Source: Batkoa obscura (lineage: Eukaryota; Entomophthoromycota; Entomophthoromycetes; Entomophthorales; Batkoaceae). From it: DNA of 64,000 bases. Below the pieces are notes generated by a model that did not search any database, was not told the origin of the DNA, and was given only the letters and a program-made list of their open reading frames with translations. Below are positions 32,999 through 43,851 of the stretch, piece after piece. Every line of letters starts with the position of its first letter. Position 1 is the first letter of the stretch. The DNA lies in the NCBI GenBank assembly GCA_030770535.1, contig JASVEC010000010.1:124001-188000 (forward strand). The letters run 5' to 3'. A program made the position numbers and the translations under genes.

Positions 32999-35900
32999 GT
33001 GGGAGGATAAATGAGGATCCCCCTTCCACGAAGTTAAAAATTCCTCCTGATCCAGATGATAGCACTGGATTAGACCTTAAAGTTAATACGCTTTCAAAAT
33101 TTGACCCCTCTACCCTCATCCTAGCACTTCCTTCGCGAATTCGTGGTAGACCTAAAAAGAAAAGAGTTCCTGTTGTGGAAATCCCTAAAGTCATTCCACC
33201 TCGAATTTTCAAGCTACCTGATAACTCTATTAATGCTCCTGATTCGATTCCAATGAACGAGATCTCCAAACCTTACATCTCACAATTATCCGATTTATCT
33301 AAACTATCCCTCACACAAAGCGAACTAGATAACACGCATCAGTGGTTAACCAATGTTACGATCCCAATCCCGCTAGACAAGATCTTAACTGGAGAATCAG
33401 ACTTAGCAATTGCATTTAGAAAAATTATTAGAGAATACCAGAATCCAAATAAACAGATTCTTTTAGTAAACCTCGATGACAAAGCTAACTCCATCGATTG
33501 TACTTACATCAATGCGTCAATTTATAAAAAGAATGTACGCATCATATTAGATAGTGGAGCTCCTATCAATTTCATATCGAGTCGTCTGGTAAAACGATTA
33601 TCCTTTAAACCAGATATAGATTGCTCAGACACCTTTGGTACAGCTGGAACTGGAACTACTACAGCGCTAGGAGCATACTCATCAATACCAATCAAATTTG
33701 GAAAACTAACCTTAGCCTTTCCAGCAATAGTATTAGAAAGTGAAGGTTATGACTTCCTCCTAGGCACCGAATTCTTTGTGAAACACGGTTGTCAATTGTT
33801 GTACGATCAAAATATCTTAAAAATATTAGATCAATCCATCCCAATGTACTACAATAAACCAAGAGACCTATCTATCAATATGATAAACAATAAATCTCCT
33901 GGCTGCCGTATAATGAACTATCGGACCAACAATAAATTAATTGATGTCACTCTCTGCGGATCAGAATCCGTAATTCATCAATATCCAGAGATAGCATATA
34001 AACAGTCTGGAATTCCCGTTATTTCTCCTAAGAACTTATTAATACCGCCTAAGTCACAGATAGTATTAGATACTGAGATCTCACTATGGATACCTAAGGA
34101 ATTCCATTTATCTATATATAGTATAGAAGGTGTCTCACAATTAGAACCACTAACTATGCCCGGAATTTTAGGCAACAACATGAATGAGACTATCAAGTTA
34201 TTACTTGCAAACATTACCAAAAAAGAAATCAATATCTCTAGAGGCCAACAGATTGGCACGATATACGTAGAAAACAACGCCTTGATTAATACTTTCAGTA
34301 AATTTGCAACACTAGAAGAATTTCAAATTCACGAAGAGGCCCCAAATAACCAAGCCCTTTTTGTGGAAAAAGACACTATTAACCATCTAAACCAAGATGA
34401 ACAACTCCAATTTTATAAATTGCTGGAGGAATATAAAGACATATTCGCAACTTCAGAAGAAGATATTGGTTGCGCTCGCAATACTAAACATAAAGTATAT
34501 ACATGTGATTCATTACCCGTCGCAACTAAAGCATATCGTAAATCTCAATCTGAACTCAAAGCAGAACGAGAAGAAGTTCAAAAACTCTTAAGGCTAGGTT
34601 TAATCATTCCTTCAAATAGTCCATGGGCCTCCCCCCTTATGATCGTTAAGAAAAAAGATGGAACTAATAGAGTAGTTATGGACTATAGAAAGCTTAACAA
34701 AATCACAAAGAAAGATGTATACCCTCTACCCAGAATAGACGATGCGGTTGACCGATTACAAGGTGCTAAATACTTTTCAGCAATGGATTTAATCTCAGGA
34801 TACTGGCAGGTAGAAATGGATCCAGAAGACCAAGAAAAGTGCGCTTTAATAACTTCTGAAGGACTATTTCAACCAACTAGGATGCCACAAGGCCTTTCGA
34901 ACGCTCCCGCTACATTCCAGCGTCTTATGGATAATACACTAGGTGACCTTAAACTTTCGTGCGTATTAATTTACTTAGATGACTTGAATGTGTTTTCAAG
35001 AACTTTTATAGATCACTTAACTCATCTTAAAGCAGTATTTGAGCGCCTCCGTCAAGCCAATCTAAAGTTAAAACCAAAGAAGTGTTCATTCTTCCAAACT
35101 AGTTTGGAATTTCTAGGCTATAAAGTCTCTGACAAAGGACTAGCCCCTATTCCAAATAAACTAGATGCAGTGAAGGAGCTTCTCCCCCCAACTACGATGC
35201 GGGAGGTACAAGTATTCCTTGGATTAATGAATTATTATCGAAGGTTTATAAAAGACTTTTCGAATTTAGCTACCCCACTGTTCCAATTACTAAAGAAAGA
35301 AGTCAAGTTTCAATGGAAGGAAGAACACCAACAAGCTTTTGAAGAGCTTCGCAACAAGCTGCTTAACGCCCCAGTATTGATGTTTCCAAATTTCTCAAAG
35401 CCCTTCTCACTACATACTGACGCTAGTCTAACTGCAGTTGGAGGTGTTTTAAGTCAACTCGATGATAACAATTGTGAACACCCAATAGCCTATACCTCTA
35501 GGACCTTGTCGAAACACGAAAGGAACTACACTACAACAGAGAAAGAATGCCTTGCAATTATTCATGCTATAAAGGCATTTAGACCGTATATCTACGGCAC
35601 TCACTTTACTGTTATTACTGATCATGTTTCCCTAAAATGGTTGTATTCAATCACTAATCCTGAAGGACGTTTAGCTAGGTGGGCTCTAAAACTACAATCG
35701 TATAGTTTTGATATAGTATATAAACCAGGTAAAGATCATCAAAATGCAGATGGGCTTAGCAGGTTACCCAGAATTTGTCTAGCTACCCCCATAGATGATG
35801 ATTTGTACAATCTATTGGGTAATAAAGATAAATGGCCGCAGCAGCAGCCTGAACTCAAACAATGGCTTGAGAAAAACGCTCAAAATATCATTGTAAGAGA

Positions 35901-37008
35901 TAATGCCTTGTATAAAAAGATTAAGGGAACATATATTCCATATATTAGGCCTTCTTCACGACTATCTGCATGCCAACAATTCCATGATGTAATCTGTGGA
36001 CATTCAGCCTTCCAAAAAACATACGATACTATGAAAGTCTCCTGCTATTGGGAATCAATGATACCAGATTTGGAAGACTTTATAAATAATTGCGATGTTT
36101 GCAAGAGGGAACAAAGTAAAATAAAAGCTACAGCCTATAAGTTTATTTTACCTAAACATGCATTTCACACGGTAAGTATAGATGTAATAGGTCCTCTCTG
36201 TGAGGCCTCCTCGGTAAGAGGGAACAAATTTATTGTTGTAGCTATCGACCATCTAACTAAGTGGGTTGAAGCAAAAGCAATACCAAATCAGACTTCCTTT
36301 CACATATCTAAATTTATATACGAGGATATTATTTGTAGGCATGGAAGCCCTCAGGTGATACTTACTGATAACGCTGCCAATTTTGTTAACCTGGTTCTCC
36401 CGAAATTAGCTAGACTAATGGCCATAAAGCATTCTACTGCAGCTCCATATCATCCTGAAACTAACGGAATGGTTGAGAGAGTAAACGGTACACTAGTACG
36501 TATATTAAGGAAGCTGGCTTTCGATAAAACTAGCTCTTGGGATGAATATCTACATTCTGCTATTTTAGCATATAGATATTCAGTACATAGTATTACCAAA
36601 AAATCCCCTTTTGTTATGCTTTATGGGAGACATCCGGGACTCCCCATATCATTCGCTCCTTTGATAGTTAGACAAGAAGAGATGAGTCCTGACATGTACT
36701 TGCTTAAGCTAACAAAAAAACTAATAGCTATCCAAGTTGACGCCTTTAATGCATTGACAGACTCGAAAACAAGGAGGTATCGACAAGACATTTCTCGACT
36801 TCCTCGTCTAGCTGTCTTCAAAGTAGGTGATATCGTTCATCTGTACCCTTCCTATAATCAATCTAGAAAAAATAAACTAGCATTGAAATGGGATGGACCA
36901 TATGAAGTCATACATAAACACTTGTATGATAGCTATTCAATTAAACATAAACGAACAAGCGTTATATATAACCGAGTCCATGCCAAGTTTCTCAAATCAG
37001 CAATGTGA
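32998..37008 (+). CDS. pol: Retrotransposon Pol polyprotein (PR-RT-RH-IN)
   Basis: This frame lies in the -1 frame relative to gag. It is open from the end of gag and has no early ATG, as expected if made by programmed frameshifting. In order: aspartic protease (ILDSGAPINFIS, coded near 33545), reverse transcriptase (SPWASPLMIVKKKDG, then the YLDD box near 34975), RNase H (HTDASLTAVGGVL, then DHQNADGLSR) and integrase. The integrase has an HHCC zinc finger (H-x-H and CDVC), the DDE core (SIDVIGPL, LTDNAANF, ETNGMVERVNG) and a GPY/F-like end (ALKWDGPYEVI). I see no chromodomain after it. The family copies RNA into DNA and integrates it. Confidence 0.95.
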   Translation, partial: SGRINEDPPSTKLKIPPDPDDSTGLDLKVNTLSKFDPSTLILALPSRIRGRPKKKRVPVVEIPKVIPPRIFKLPDNSINAPDSIPMNEISKPYISQLSDLSKLSLTQSELDNTHQWLTNVTIPIPLDKILTGESDLAIAFRKIIREYQNPNKQILLVNLDDKANSIDCTYINASIYKKNVRIILDSGAPINFISSRLVKRLSFKPDIDCSDTFGTAGTGTTTALGAYSSIPIKFGKLTLAFPAIVLESEGYDFLLGTEFFVKHGCQLLYDQNILKILDQSIPMYYNKPRDLSINMINNKSPGCRIMNYRTNNKLIDVTLCGSESVIHQYPEIAYKQSGIPVISPKNLLIPPKSQIVLDTEISLWIPKEFHLSIYSIEGVSQLEPLTMPGILGNNMNETIKLLLANITKKEINISRGQQIGTIYVENNALINTFSKFATLEEFQIHEEAPNNQALFVEKDTINHLNQDEQLQFYKLLEEYKDIFATSEEDIGCARNTKHKVYTCDSLPVATKAYRKSQSELKAEREEVQKLLRLGLIIPSNSPWASPLMIVKKKDGTNRVVMDYRKLNKITKKDVYPLPRIDDAVDRLQGAKYFSAMDLISGYWQVEMDPEDQEKCALITSEGLFQPTRMPQGLSNAPATFQRLMDNTLGDLKLSCVLIYLDDLNVFSRTFIDHLTHLKAVFERLRQANLKLKPKKCSFFQTSLEFLGYKVSDKGLAPIPNKLDAVKELLPPTTMREVQVFLGLMNYYRRFIKDFSNLATPLFQLLKKEVKFQWKEEHQQAFEELRNKLLNAPVLMFPNFSKPFSLHTDASLTAVGGVLSQLDDNNCEHPIAYTSRTLSKHERNYTTTEKECLAIIHAIKAFRPYIYGTHFTVITDHVSLKWLYSITNPEGRLARWALKLQSYSFDIVYKPGKDHQNADGLSRLPRICLATPIDDDLYNLLGNKDKWPQQQPELKQWLEKNAQNIIVRDNALYKKIKGTYIPYIRPSSRLSACQQFHDVICGHSAFQKTYDTMKVSCYWESMIPDLEDFINNCDVCKREQSKIKATAYKFILPKHAFHTVSIDVIGPLCEASSVRGNKFIVVAIDHLTKWVEAKAIPNQTSFHISKFIYEDIICRHGSPQVILTDNAANFVNLVLPKLARLMAIKHSTAAPYHPETNGMVERVNGTLVRILRKLAFDKTSSWDEYLHSAILAYRYSVHSITKKSPFVMLYGRHPGLPISFAPLIVRQEEMSPDMYLLKLTKKLIAIQVDAFNALTDSKTRRYRQDISRLPRLAVFKVGDIVHLYPSYNQSRKNKLALKWDGPYEVIHKHLYDSYSIKHKRTSVIYNRVHAKFLKSAM

Positions 37009-37105
37009 TTCAATGAATACAATTTGTAACTAGTCAAATTCCATCTCATAGGTTCTCGGTAAGTAAGCCATAAAAATTCACTATATCAAATCATAGGGAG
37101 GGAAA

Positions 37106-37505
37106 TGTGAAATATCGCTTTGTCAGTCCCATGGTTAATTATTTTGATTTGTTATGAGAATTTCTAGTTCCACCCAAAAGAATATTATCTTCTCATTTTG
37201 ATACTTATACTTTTCAGAGTATAAAAGAGTTTACAGAATATAATAGTTCGAGGCTTTTTAACTGAATTAATCCCTGATATCTCGAACATTTAATAAAGCC
37301 ACTAAGTTTTCTTAATAGTATTTTACATAGATTTTACATTAGTATTGTCTATTCTATTTGTCTTATATAGCTTGTAACCTATTACGTGCTATTCCTCATA
37401 ACCCAAGTCTATCTTAGTCACATAAACTAAGACCTTTTGACTTATAGTGTAGTCAACCCAGCAATAGCTGTTCTTGACTCCAAACCCTGAGTACCAGATT
37501 TCACA
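37106..37505 (+). repeat. Right LTR of the Ty3-type element
   Basis: A 400-bp copy of the left LTR, preceded directly by the purine tract AGGGAGGGAAA (37095-37105) and followed by the target duplication CCTC. Confidence 0.97.
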
Positions 37506-37672
37506 CCTCACAACAAGAAAAGCATTAGCTAGAGAATGAGATAACTTTAGTGATATTTATATATTACTGATCATATAAAACTTATTAACTTGTTTATACT
37601 AAAAGCTGATCTACTACTATTATTGTTTAACTTTAAAAAATTGATTCAAATTTATAATTAAGAAACAACAAA

Positions 37673-37774
37673 TGGGGGTGTTTTTTTAGACTTCATTACT
37701 TTTTCCATTTTTTAAGCACTGTTTGGACAGAAAATTTGTTAGTAAAATTCTTAAACACAAAGATACATCCCCGA
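37673..37774 (+). mobile_element. GGGGATGT-family miniature element
   Basis: It begins TGGGGGTGTTTTTTTAGACTTC and ends AGATACATCCCCGA. The centre is AAGCACTGTTTGGACAG. Confidence 0.8.
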
Positions 37775-38365
37775 ATAAAAACTTAACTATCTAAAATGAT
37801 TAAATTATGATTTAGTGATATCCCTGAATTAATTTCATTTTCTTATCCAATTTTTGAAAATTTTATATTTTAAAAACTTTGCTCAAAATCCTGTAAATAA
37901 ATTCTCTATTAAAAACTAAAAGTACCCATGACACAGCTTTAAATTATTTTATTATAATCTAGTGAGTTTCTATTAAATTTGATAGAAATTCCTAGGTTGG
38001 TAAGGGTTCTATTAATATGACCTATATACTACTGATATTGATATTAGTCGAAGCTGTATGTAAATATATACATATTCCTATAAAGCTTCACTGAAAACAT
38101 TTATTAGCTGCTTTGGAGTTGATATTGCAGATTTGCTATTAAATAAATAAATAAATAATTTTAATGTTGTAATTACATCATTAGTATATTACTAAGTTAA
38201 TAAGTAACTATATAGGAGGAAGTGATTAACCCCAAAACTATGACTAACCATCCTTATATAATACAAGTAGTATAATAATTTTCATTTGTTATTATAGTTA
38301 CTTGCTTTTTGATTATTTACTAAATTAAATATTGGTAATTCAAACAATATTAATATTCAATAGTT

Positions 38366-38460
38366 AAGAGTGTATTTTTTTGTTTAAGAATTTTACTAAC
38401 AGTTTTTCGAGTCAAGTAACACTTGGGAAACGAAAAAAGTGAAACCAAAAAACATCACTA
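38366..38460 (-). mobile_element. GGGGATGT-family miniature element, diverged
   Basis: It begins AGAGTGTATTTTTTTGTTTAAG and ends AAAAAACATCACTA. It is recognisable by its order of blocks but has decayed ends. Confidence 0.65.
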
Positions 38461-38678
38461 AATCATGATTTGATATTTCAGATAAATAGACAAAATTTAT
38501 TTTGTTTATTGTTTTTTTAAAAATATCAAATACTAAATCTTAATACTGATACAGCTTATTTATTATAATAATTAAAGTTTATTAGATCTGGGTCTGTTCT
38601 TGTTTACATATTTTATCTAAAGACCAAAATTATTATATAACTTTTATTATTTAATTTTTTGATGATTTTATTAAATAT

Positions 38679-39140
38679 TGTGAAATATCGCTTTGTCAGC
38701 CCCATGATTAATTATAGCATAATAATCGCCTAAGCTGTTGTGTTCTTGAGTTCAGAGAAAATCAATCCCACGTTCTTAGTTTGATTTGCTATGAGAATTT
38801 CTAGCTCCATCCCAAAGAATATTATCTTCTCATTTTGATATTTATACTTTTCATGGTATGAAAGAGTTTGCAGAGTATAGTAGCTCGAGGCTTTCTATCT
38901 GAACTATTCCCTGATATCTCGAACATCCAATAAAGCCACTAGTTTTCTTAATAGTATTTTGCGTAGATTTGCATTAGTATTGTCTATTCTATCTGTCTTA
39001 TATAGCTTGTAACCTATTACGTGGTATTCTTCATAATCCAAGTCTATCTTAGTCACATAAACTAAGACCTTTCGACTTATAGTGTAATCAACTCAGCAAT
39101 AACTGTTCTTGACTCCAAATCCTGAGCGCCAGATTTTACA
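38679..39140 (+). repeat. Solo LTR related to the Ty3-type element
   Basis: This 462-bp sequence starts TGTGAAATATCGCTTTGTCAG and ends CCAGATTTTACA. It aligns along the whole 400-bp LTR with many differences and about 60 extra bases near the start. No matching target duplication is visible at its sides. It is older than the whole element and possibly from a sister subfamily. It directly abuts a piece of the larger DNA transposon (39141-39505) and may have inserted into it. Confidence 0.88.
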
Positions 39141-39505
39141 GTTGTTATAAATAGTTATTAAAATTAATGTAAGTGAATTACAATGTCTATATGGGGATGT
39201 ATTTTGTATTTAAGAATTTTATTAACAAATTTTCCGCTCAAATAGCGCTTAAGAAATGGAAAAAAATAATGAAGTCAAAAAAACACTCCTATATAATGTG
39301 TTTGTATTAAAATTTTTAAAAATTCTATTTTGAAATTTAGTTATAAAACTTGCATTTTGTTTTTATTTTAATAAAAATTAATTTTTTAAACAAAACAATT
39401 AAAATGAGTTTTTTAAATTTGATTAATTACTTATTAAAGACTTATAAATTTAAAACTTGAAATTTGGACTAATTTTAAACTCTGAAACCAATTCGAACAT
39501 CCCCA
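39141..39505 (-). mobile_element. Fragment of the larger TGGGGATGTCC transposon
   Basis: This stretch follows 2889-3377 block by block: GTAAGTGAATTACAATGT, TTTGAAATTTAGTTATAAA, TTTGGACTAATTTT, CTGAAACCA, and an end ATCCCCA. A small-family element (39192-39291) sits inside at a different position from the one in the 2585-3377 copy. The left part is missing or displaced by the solo LTR. Confidence 0.7.
39192..39291 (-). mobile_element. GGGGATGT-family miniature element, nested
   Basis: It begins TGGGGATGTATTTTGTATTTAAG after TA and ends AAAAAACACTCCT followed by ATA. It is nested in the transposon fragment 39141-39505. Confidence 0.85.
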
Positions 39506-39679
39506 TTTATCTAGAATCATTGGAATTATTAGGATTATAGAATAAAAATTATCAATACCATTAATACACAATAGCAAATTAATAAAAGAAAAACTGGAAA
39601 TTCAAAAAGCATAAATTATAAGGATTGTAGATAAAAAGAATGTATTGATATATTTCAAAATAAAGTTAAAGTATGCCAT

Positions 39680-42015
39680 CTATTGAAAACCATGTGGTGG
39701 TATCATATTAGTTGTTATAAGTTCATTGGCTCTTTTAAGTGCAGCATCAAAGTCCCATTCAAATTCGCTTAAGCATATTTTAGAAAAAACCTCATTTAAA
39801 TTGGTTTGGCTCATAAGCGCAATCATTTTATCTTTTTGAAGTGGATCATAGTTTCCATTTAATTGTATGGTATTTTGAACTACGGGTTGCGCATGAGGAG
39901 TATGTTGAACTGTAGTTTGTGGTTGCACCTGAGCAGTATGTTGTACCGCAATTTGTGGCTGTATTTGAGTATTATGTTGGGCTACAATTGGTGGTTGAGG
40001 TTGAGAGGTATTCTGTATTAGGTTCCATGCTGGGTTGGATTCATAGTTACGTATTACTAAAGAATCACTTATAATTCTGAATTGGATTCCACCCAATTGT
40101 GCTGGAGACCCTTCTAAAGGAAGGCCGATTATGAAAAAACGATCGAAAGAATATGATTTATTCCTGTTTACTAATCAAATGTCAATGCTAAACTTGGTAG
40201 ATAAAATATTTAGTTACCATTTAAAAATTCGCCATGAATATTCAAACTGATAAAAGGTTTAGGTTCAGCAGTGTTGAGCGGTGCGAATTCAGTCAATAAT
40301 TGAGCCTCAACAGAAAATTTACTTGTATCGCTAAAAGGATGCATTGTTTCAGGAAGTTCTTTTAAACAATTAATAATAGCTTCGCCCCCAGTATATTGGC
40401 GAGAAACACGTTTGGCTAAATAAATTAGTATATAAAATTAACACATATATAAGTACTTACTATGCTCTTTGACGAATTTTAAATTACGATTGAATTTATA
40501 ATACATGCCAAGCGATTTTTTAGGGTCATAATTATTCTCGGTATATGGTATCATCAACGAAAAAAGAGCTTGGGAGTCATAATAATTGAATAGTTCTCCT
40601 CTATCCTTATCAAAAAGGGAGAAATAGTTGTAAAGGAAAGTATTAGCAGCATTTAAAGTCTGATCATCTGAAAAATAGTGAGGGGCAGGAGCTACTGGTA
40701 GGTCGATGCGGGAATTCGTTTGAGAAAGGGATGTGCCAGCACCAAATTGTAAATCGTTTTTAATTACTTGACCATCAATGAGTTTAATTGCTGGAAATAA
40801 TTTGCATATTTCTTTACGGTAATCAATTAAATTCACATCATTTTTTTTCATCTCTCTTTCATAAAGAGGATTACTAGATAAATGGAGTTCTTCAACAACA
40901 ATATTGTTTGCCTTTGCAAGATCCTCCAAATCTTTATAAGATGTAAAATTATTTTGTTTTAATGAAAAGCACTTAATCTCTGGGAAAAAATCTCCAAGGT
41001 ATTTAAGACAGTTCGTATCAGCGAGCCTATTAGAATCAAGGATAATTGCCCTGGGCTAAATACAAATATAAATATATATTACTTTACTATTAATTCCTAC
41101 AATACCTGACATCTAAGCAACTTCGCTGCTTTAAAAAAGAGTCTAGGAACTCCTGAATCTCTCCCCAGTTTATTAAACGACTTTATCTTATTATCTGATA
41201 ATAGTCTATCTTCATTCATTTTAGAAAAATCCAATATATGTGAATTTGGATCAAAGCGGTTGGTGATAAATTGTTTAAGTACTTCTAGTTTTTTTTCCTT
41301 GGCTAAAATGTCTTCAGAAGAATCGGATCTTTCTTTGGTTACAAAAATCTAAATGAATTATTAAAATAGATAAAATAAATTTTATACTGTGTTACCTTGG
41401 ACTTTTTATGAGCTCGGCCGTGCAATTTCAATACTTCACTTGCTTGTTTCATGTTCTGAACTATTACGCTAAAAGTACCATTCTCTTCTTTAGTCTAAAT
41501 AATCATTAACTGTACATTAAAATTTGAGTTTGAGAAGTTACCTCAAGTATTTTTATTGTCCCACGGGTATTATCCTCGATATACTTGATCAGTTCACCAG
41601 CACTTGAATTTTTGAAGCCACGAATCTTTAAACGTTATTATATTGTATTTTTTATAAAACAATCCTATTTACCTTTAAAGTTTGTTTCACATTATCCTGA
41701 GATTTTTTACCATGAAAATTGTTTCCTCTTGGTCTACCACCGTATGGTGTACTTTAAAATGTAAGTGAATAGTTTATTAAATGTGAAGTTTAGTTACTTT
41801 GTATTACGGTGTCCTGCTGGTCTCATTATTAAATCTCCATCTTCATCATATTCTGGTTGGTTTGAAGTGCCCTCTCTCTGAAGGCTTCTATTTGCGTTAT
41901 TAAAACTACGTCCAAAGCTTCCACCTCTCCCACGTCCTCTTCCACGCCCTCCTCCACGCCACGAACCTTCTCCTCTATCATTAAATTTTGTGCTAGAATT
42001 GCCCTGCCAATCCAT
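39680..42015 (-). CDS. MEX67: mRNA export receptor, MEX67/NXF1 family
   Basis: Eight exons join into 668 codons with the frame closing at every junction: 42015-41798, 41751-41673, 41625-41542, 41494-41396, 41348-41106, 41055-40461, 40415-40218, 40170-39680. Introns are about 46-50 bp. Domains in order: RGG-rich N-terminus (GGGRGRGRGRGGSFGR), an RRM-like segment (IRGFKNSSAGELIKYI...), leucine-rich repeats (IKCFSLKQNNF, VEELHLSSNPL), an NTF2-like domain with FDRFFIIG and IQFRIISDSLVIRNY, a Gln-rich VQHT repeat linker, and a C-terminal TAP-C/UBA domain (CLSEFEWDFDAALKRANEL). This is the complete NXF layout. The protein carries mRNA through nuclear pores with its partner Mtr2/p15. TTTTTTAG just before the ATG may end a 5'-UTR intron. 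Confidence 0.95.
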
Positions 42016-43851
42016 TTCTAAAAAATACAAAGCTAGATTATAACTTTATGGGTTAAATATAACAGCCGAGTTAGCCAATCAAGTAAAATTTTGCTACAAA
42101 TTTCTCAAAAGGTACTATTGAGTAAACGTAAATGGGGATCTACTTTTATAGCTATTAAAACTCAAATATGCAATTTCTCGCAGAATTTACTTAGTTACTA
42201 TTTGCTTACAATTTTTAGAGCTCAATCCTTATGTTTTAATGAAGCTATGTCTAAACTATCCTTAAATGAACAGTTAACTACTATATATAGACTTTAACAG
42301 TGTTACTGATAAAAAACTAAGCTGTTTAAATTATGAATTTCATACCCTTAAGCTATTATCAAACCCCAAAATATTTAAAGAGATACTGCGTATTCATTCA
42401 AGTGACTTATATAGTATTAAAAAAAGGAAGTATATAATTCATCCTATTACTTCATAATAACAGTAAGTGATATAAAGTTTAAGCTTAGATGTTTATTAAG
42501 ATTAAACTTATTGATTACAAAGCTTAGGCACGCAGTCAAAGGTTTTGTAAATTTCCACTATAATTTTTAAGTAATTTAGCTGAAGTTACCAATAAATATA
42601 GATAAAATACCATCTAATTTTATCTTCCTTAGTTTAGAGCTCAAATACAACGATTATTCAAAATGTTCACTGCCATGTAATTTCAAGCTAATGCCAATTA
42701 AAATTTAAATTAGTGTTAAGAGCAAAGTCATAAACATAAAAAACATCAGATTATTGGGTTCATTAAAAATAAGTAAAATATACGTCAATAAAAGGGAAAG
42801 AAGACAATGATCAAAACATTTGATAATGCTTTTAGTATCAAAATGATCAGCATCATTTTCTTATTCTATGTTTTGTATTTGCAATAGCCTAGTGCTTTTG
42901 TAAGAATAAAAGTAATTTAAGATAAACAAATAAAAATAAAGCAGTCCAATAAAAATGAATGAAAGAACTAAAGTATGGTGTACTTTGATAAACTCTGTTT
43001 TATTATGTTGCTATACATAAATACAAAAAAACAAAAACTGAATTAGTGAGCTATCGATATGATAAATTATTTAAAGCCTAATGACTTAAATCTTATGGAA
43101 AATCTCAACTCTACTTCACTTAGTTGGCATCACTCTTAATATTGTATAATTCAGTTTTTATTGATTACTATAACCATAATCTTGATAAGTACATGTATAG
43201 TTATAACATCCATGTATCTACCATTATTCTTTGGTCATGTTGTTACTAAATGTATCCAGTATTTAGCTACATGTTATAGTCGCAATTATATCAATGTAAA
43301 GTCTTTTGGGCCTTTAGCGCATATACGTATTACTTTGAGTTTCTAGGATTGGATTTGCTGTAACTTGTCTAGTTTCTTGTGAATTCAACCTACAATTACT
43401 ATGTTTAAATATAATAAAGTCAAATATATAATAATAGCTAATTTACATTTCCTTCGTCTCTATTATGTTTGTTTCAAAGATATAAGAATCTTTATACAAA
43501 GTTCTCTAATGTTAACAAATCAAAGGAAGGTATAGATAAGCTAGATTTTCTTGGTATGATATCGACCCTACAAGTTTTCTGGCTATCATAATTTTGATCA
43601 TGTTGCTTATAGCGATTTAATACTTGATAGATTAAAGCTTCCCTCAATCATAATTTTAATCTTTCACAATATTACTGAGCTTAAGTAATTAAATGTTCCA
43701 GTTTGTAGTTATTAAATAATCTACTGCGTATATTTAAAACAGACTGATCAAGATTAAATTTATTTATTAAAACTAAACAAGAAGGATTAATTATTGAATT
43801 AAATTTTTATTATAAATCCAAATAAATAATAAATCTAATACAATGCTTGTA
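42016..43851. other. Intergenic AT-rich DNA
   Basis: 1.8 kb between two minus-strand genes. Short ORFs at 42091-42297 and 43161-43346 have no support. No repeats of the families described here. Confidence 0.5.

Larger units (their letters stand above)
29953..37505 (+). mobile_element. Ty3-type LTR retrotransposon, looks whole
   Basis: This 7.55-kb element is bounded by two 400-bp direct LTRs that appear identical by eye, with TG..CA ends and a 4-bp target duplication (CCTC at 29949-29952 and 37506-37509). Inside are a primer-binding-like TGGCGCTC next to the left LTR, a gag frame, a pol frame in the order protease, reverse transcriptase, RNase H, integrase, and a polypurine tract (37095-37105). 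The integrase-last order places it in the Ty3 (Metaviridae) group. Identical LTRs suggest a very recent insertion. The element is visibly GC-richer than the surrounding DNA. Confidence 0.97.
37510..38678. other. Intergenic DNA with two small elements
   Basis: No gene seen. Two small-family elements (37673-37774 and 38366-38460) lie in it. Confidence 0.55.

Noticed and set aside
42091-42297. 68-codon ORF upstream of MEX67
   Set aside because: Starts at a non-ATG codon and has no recognisable features; probably chance.
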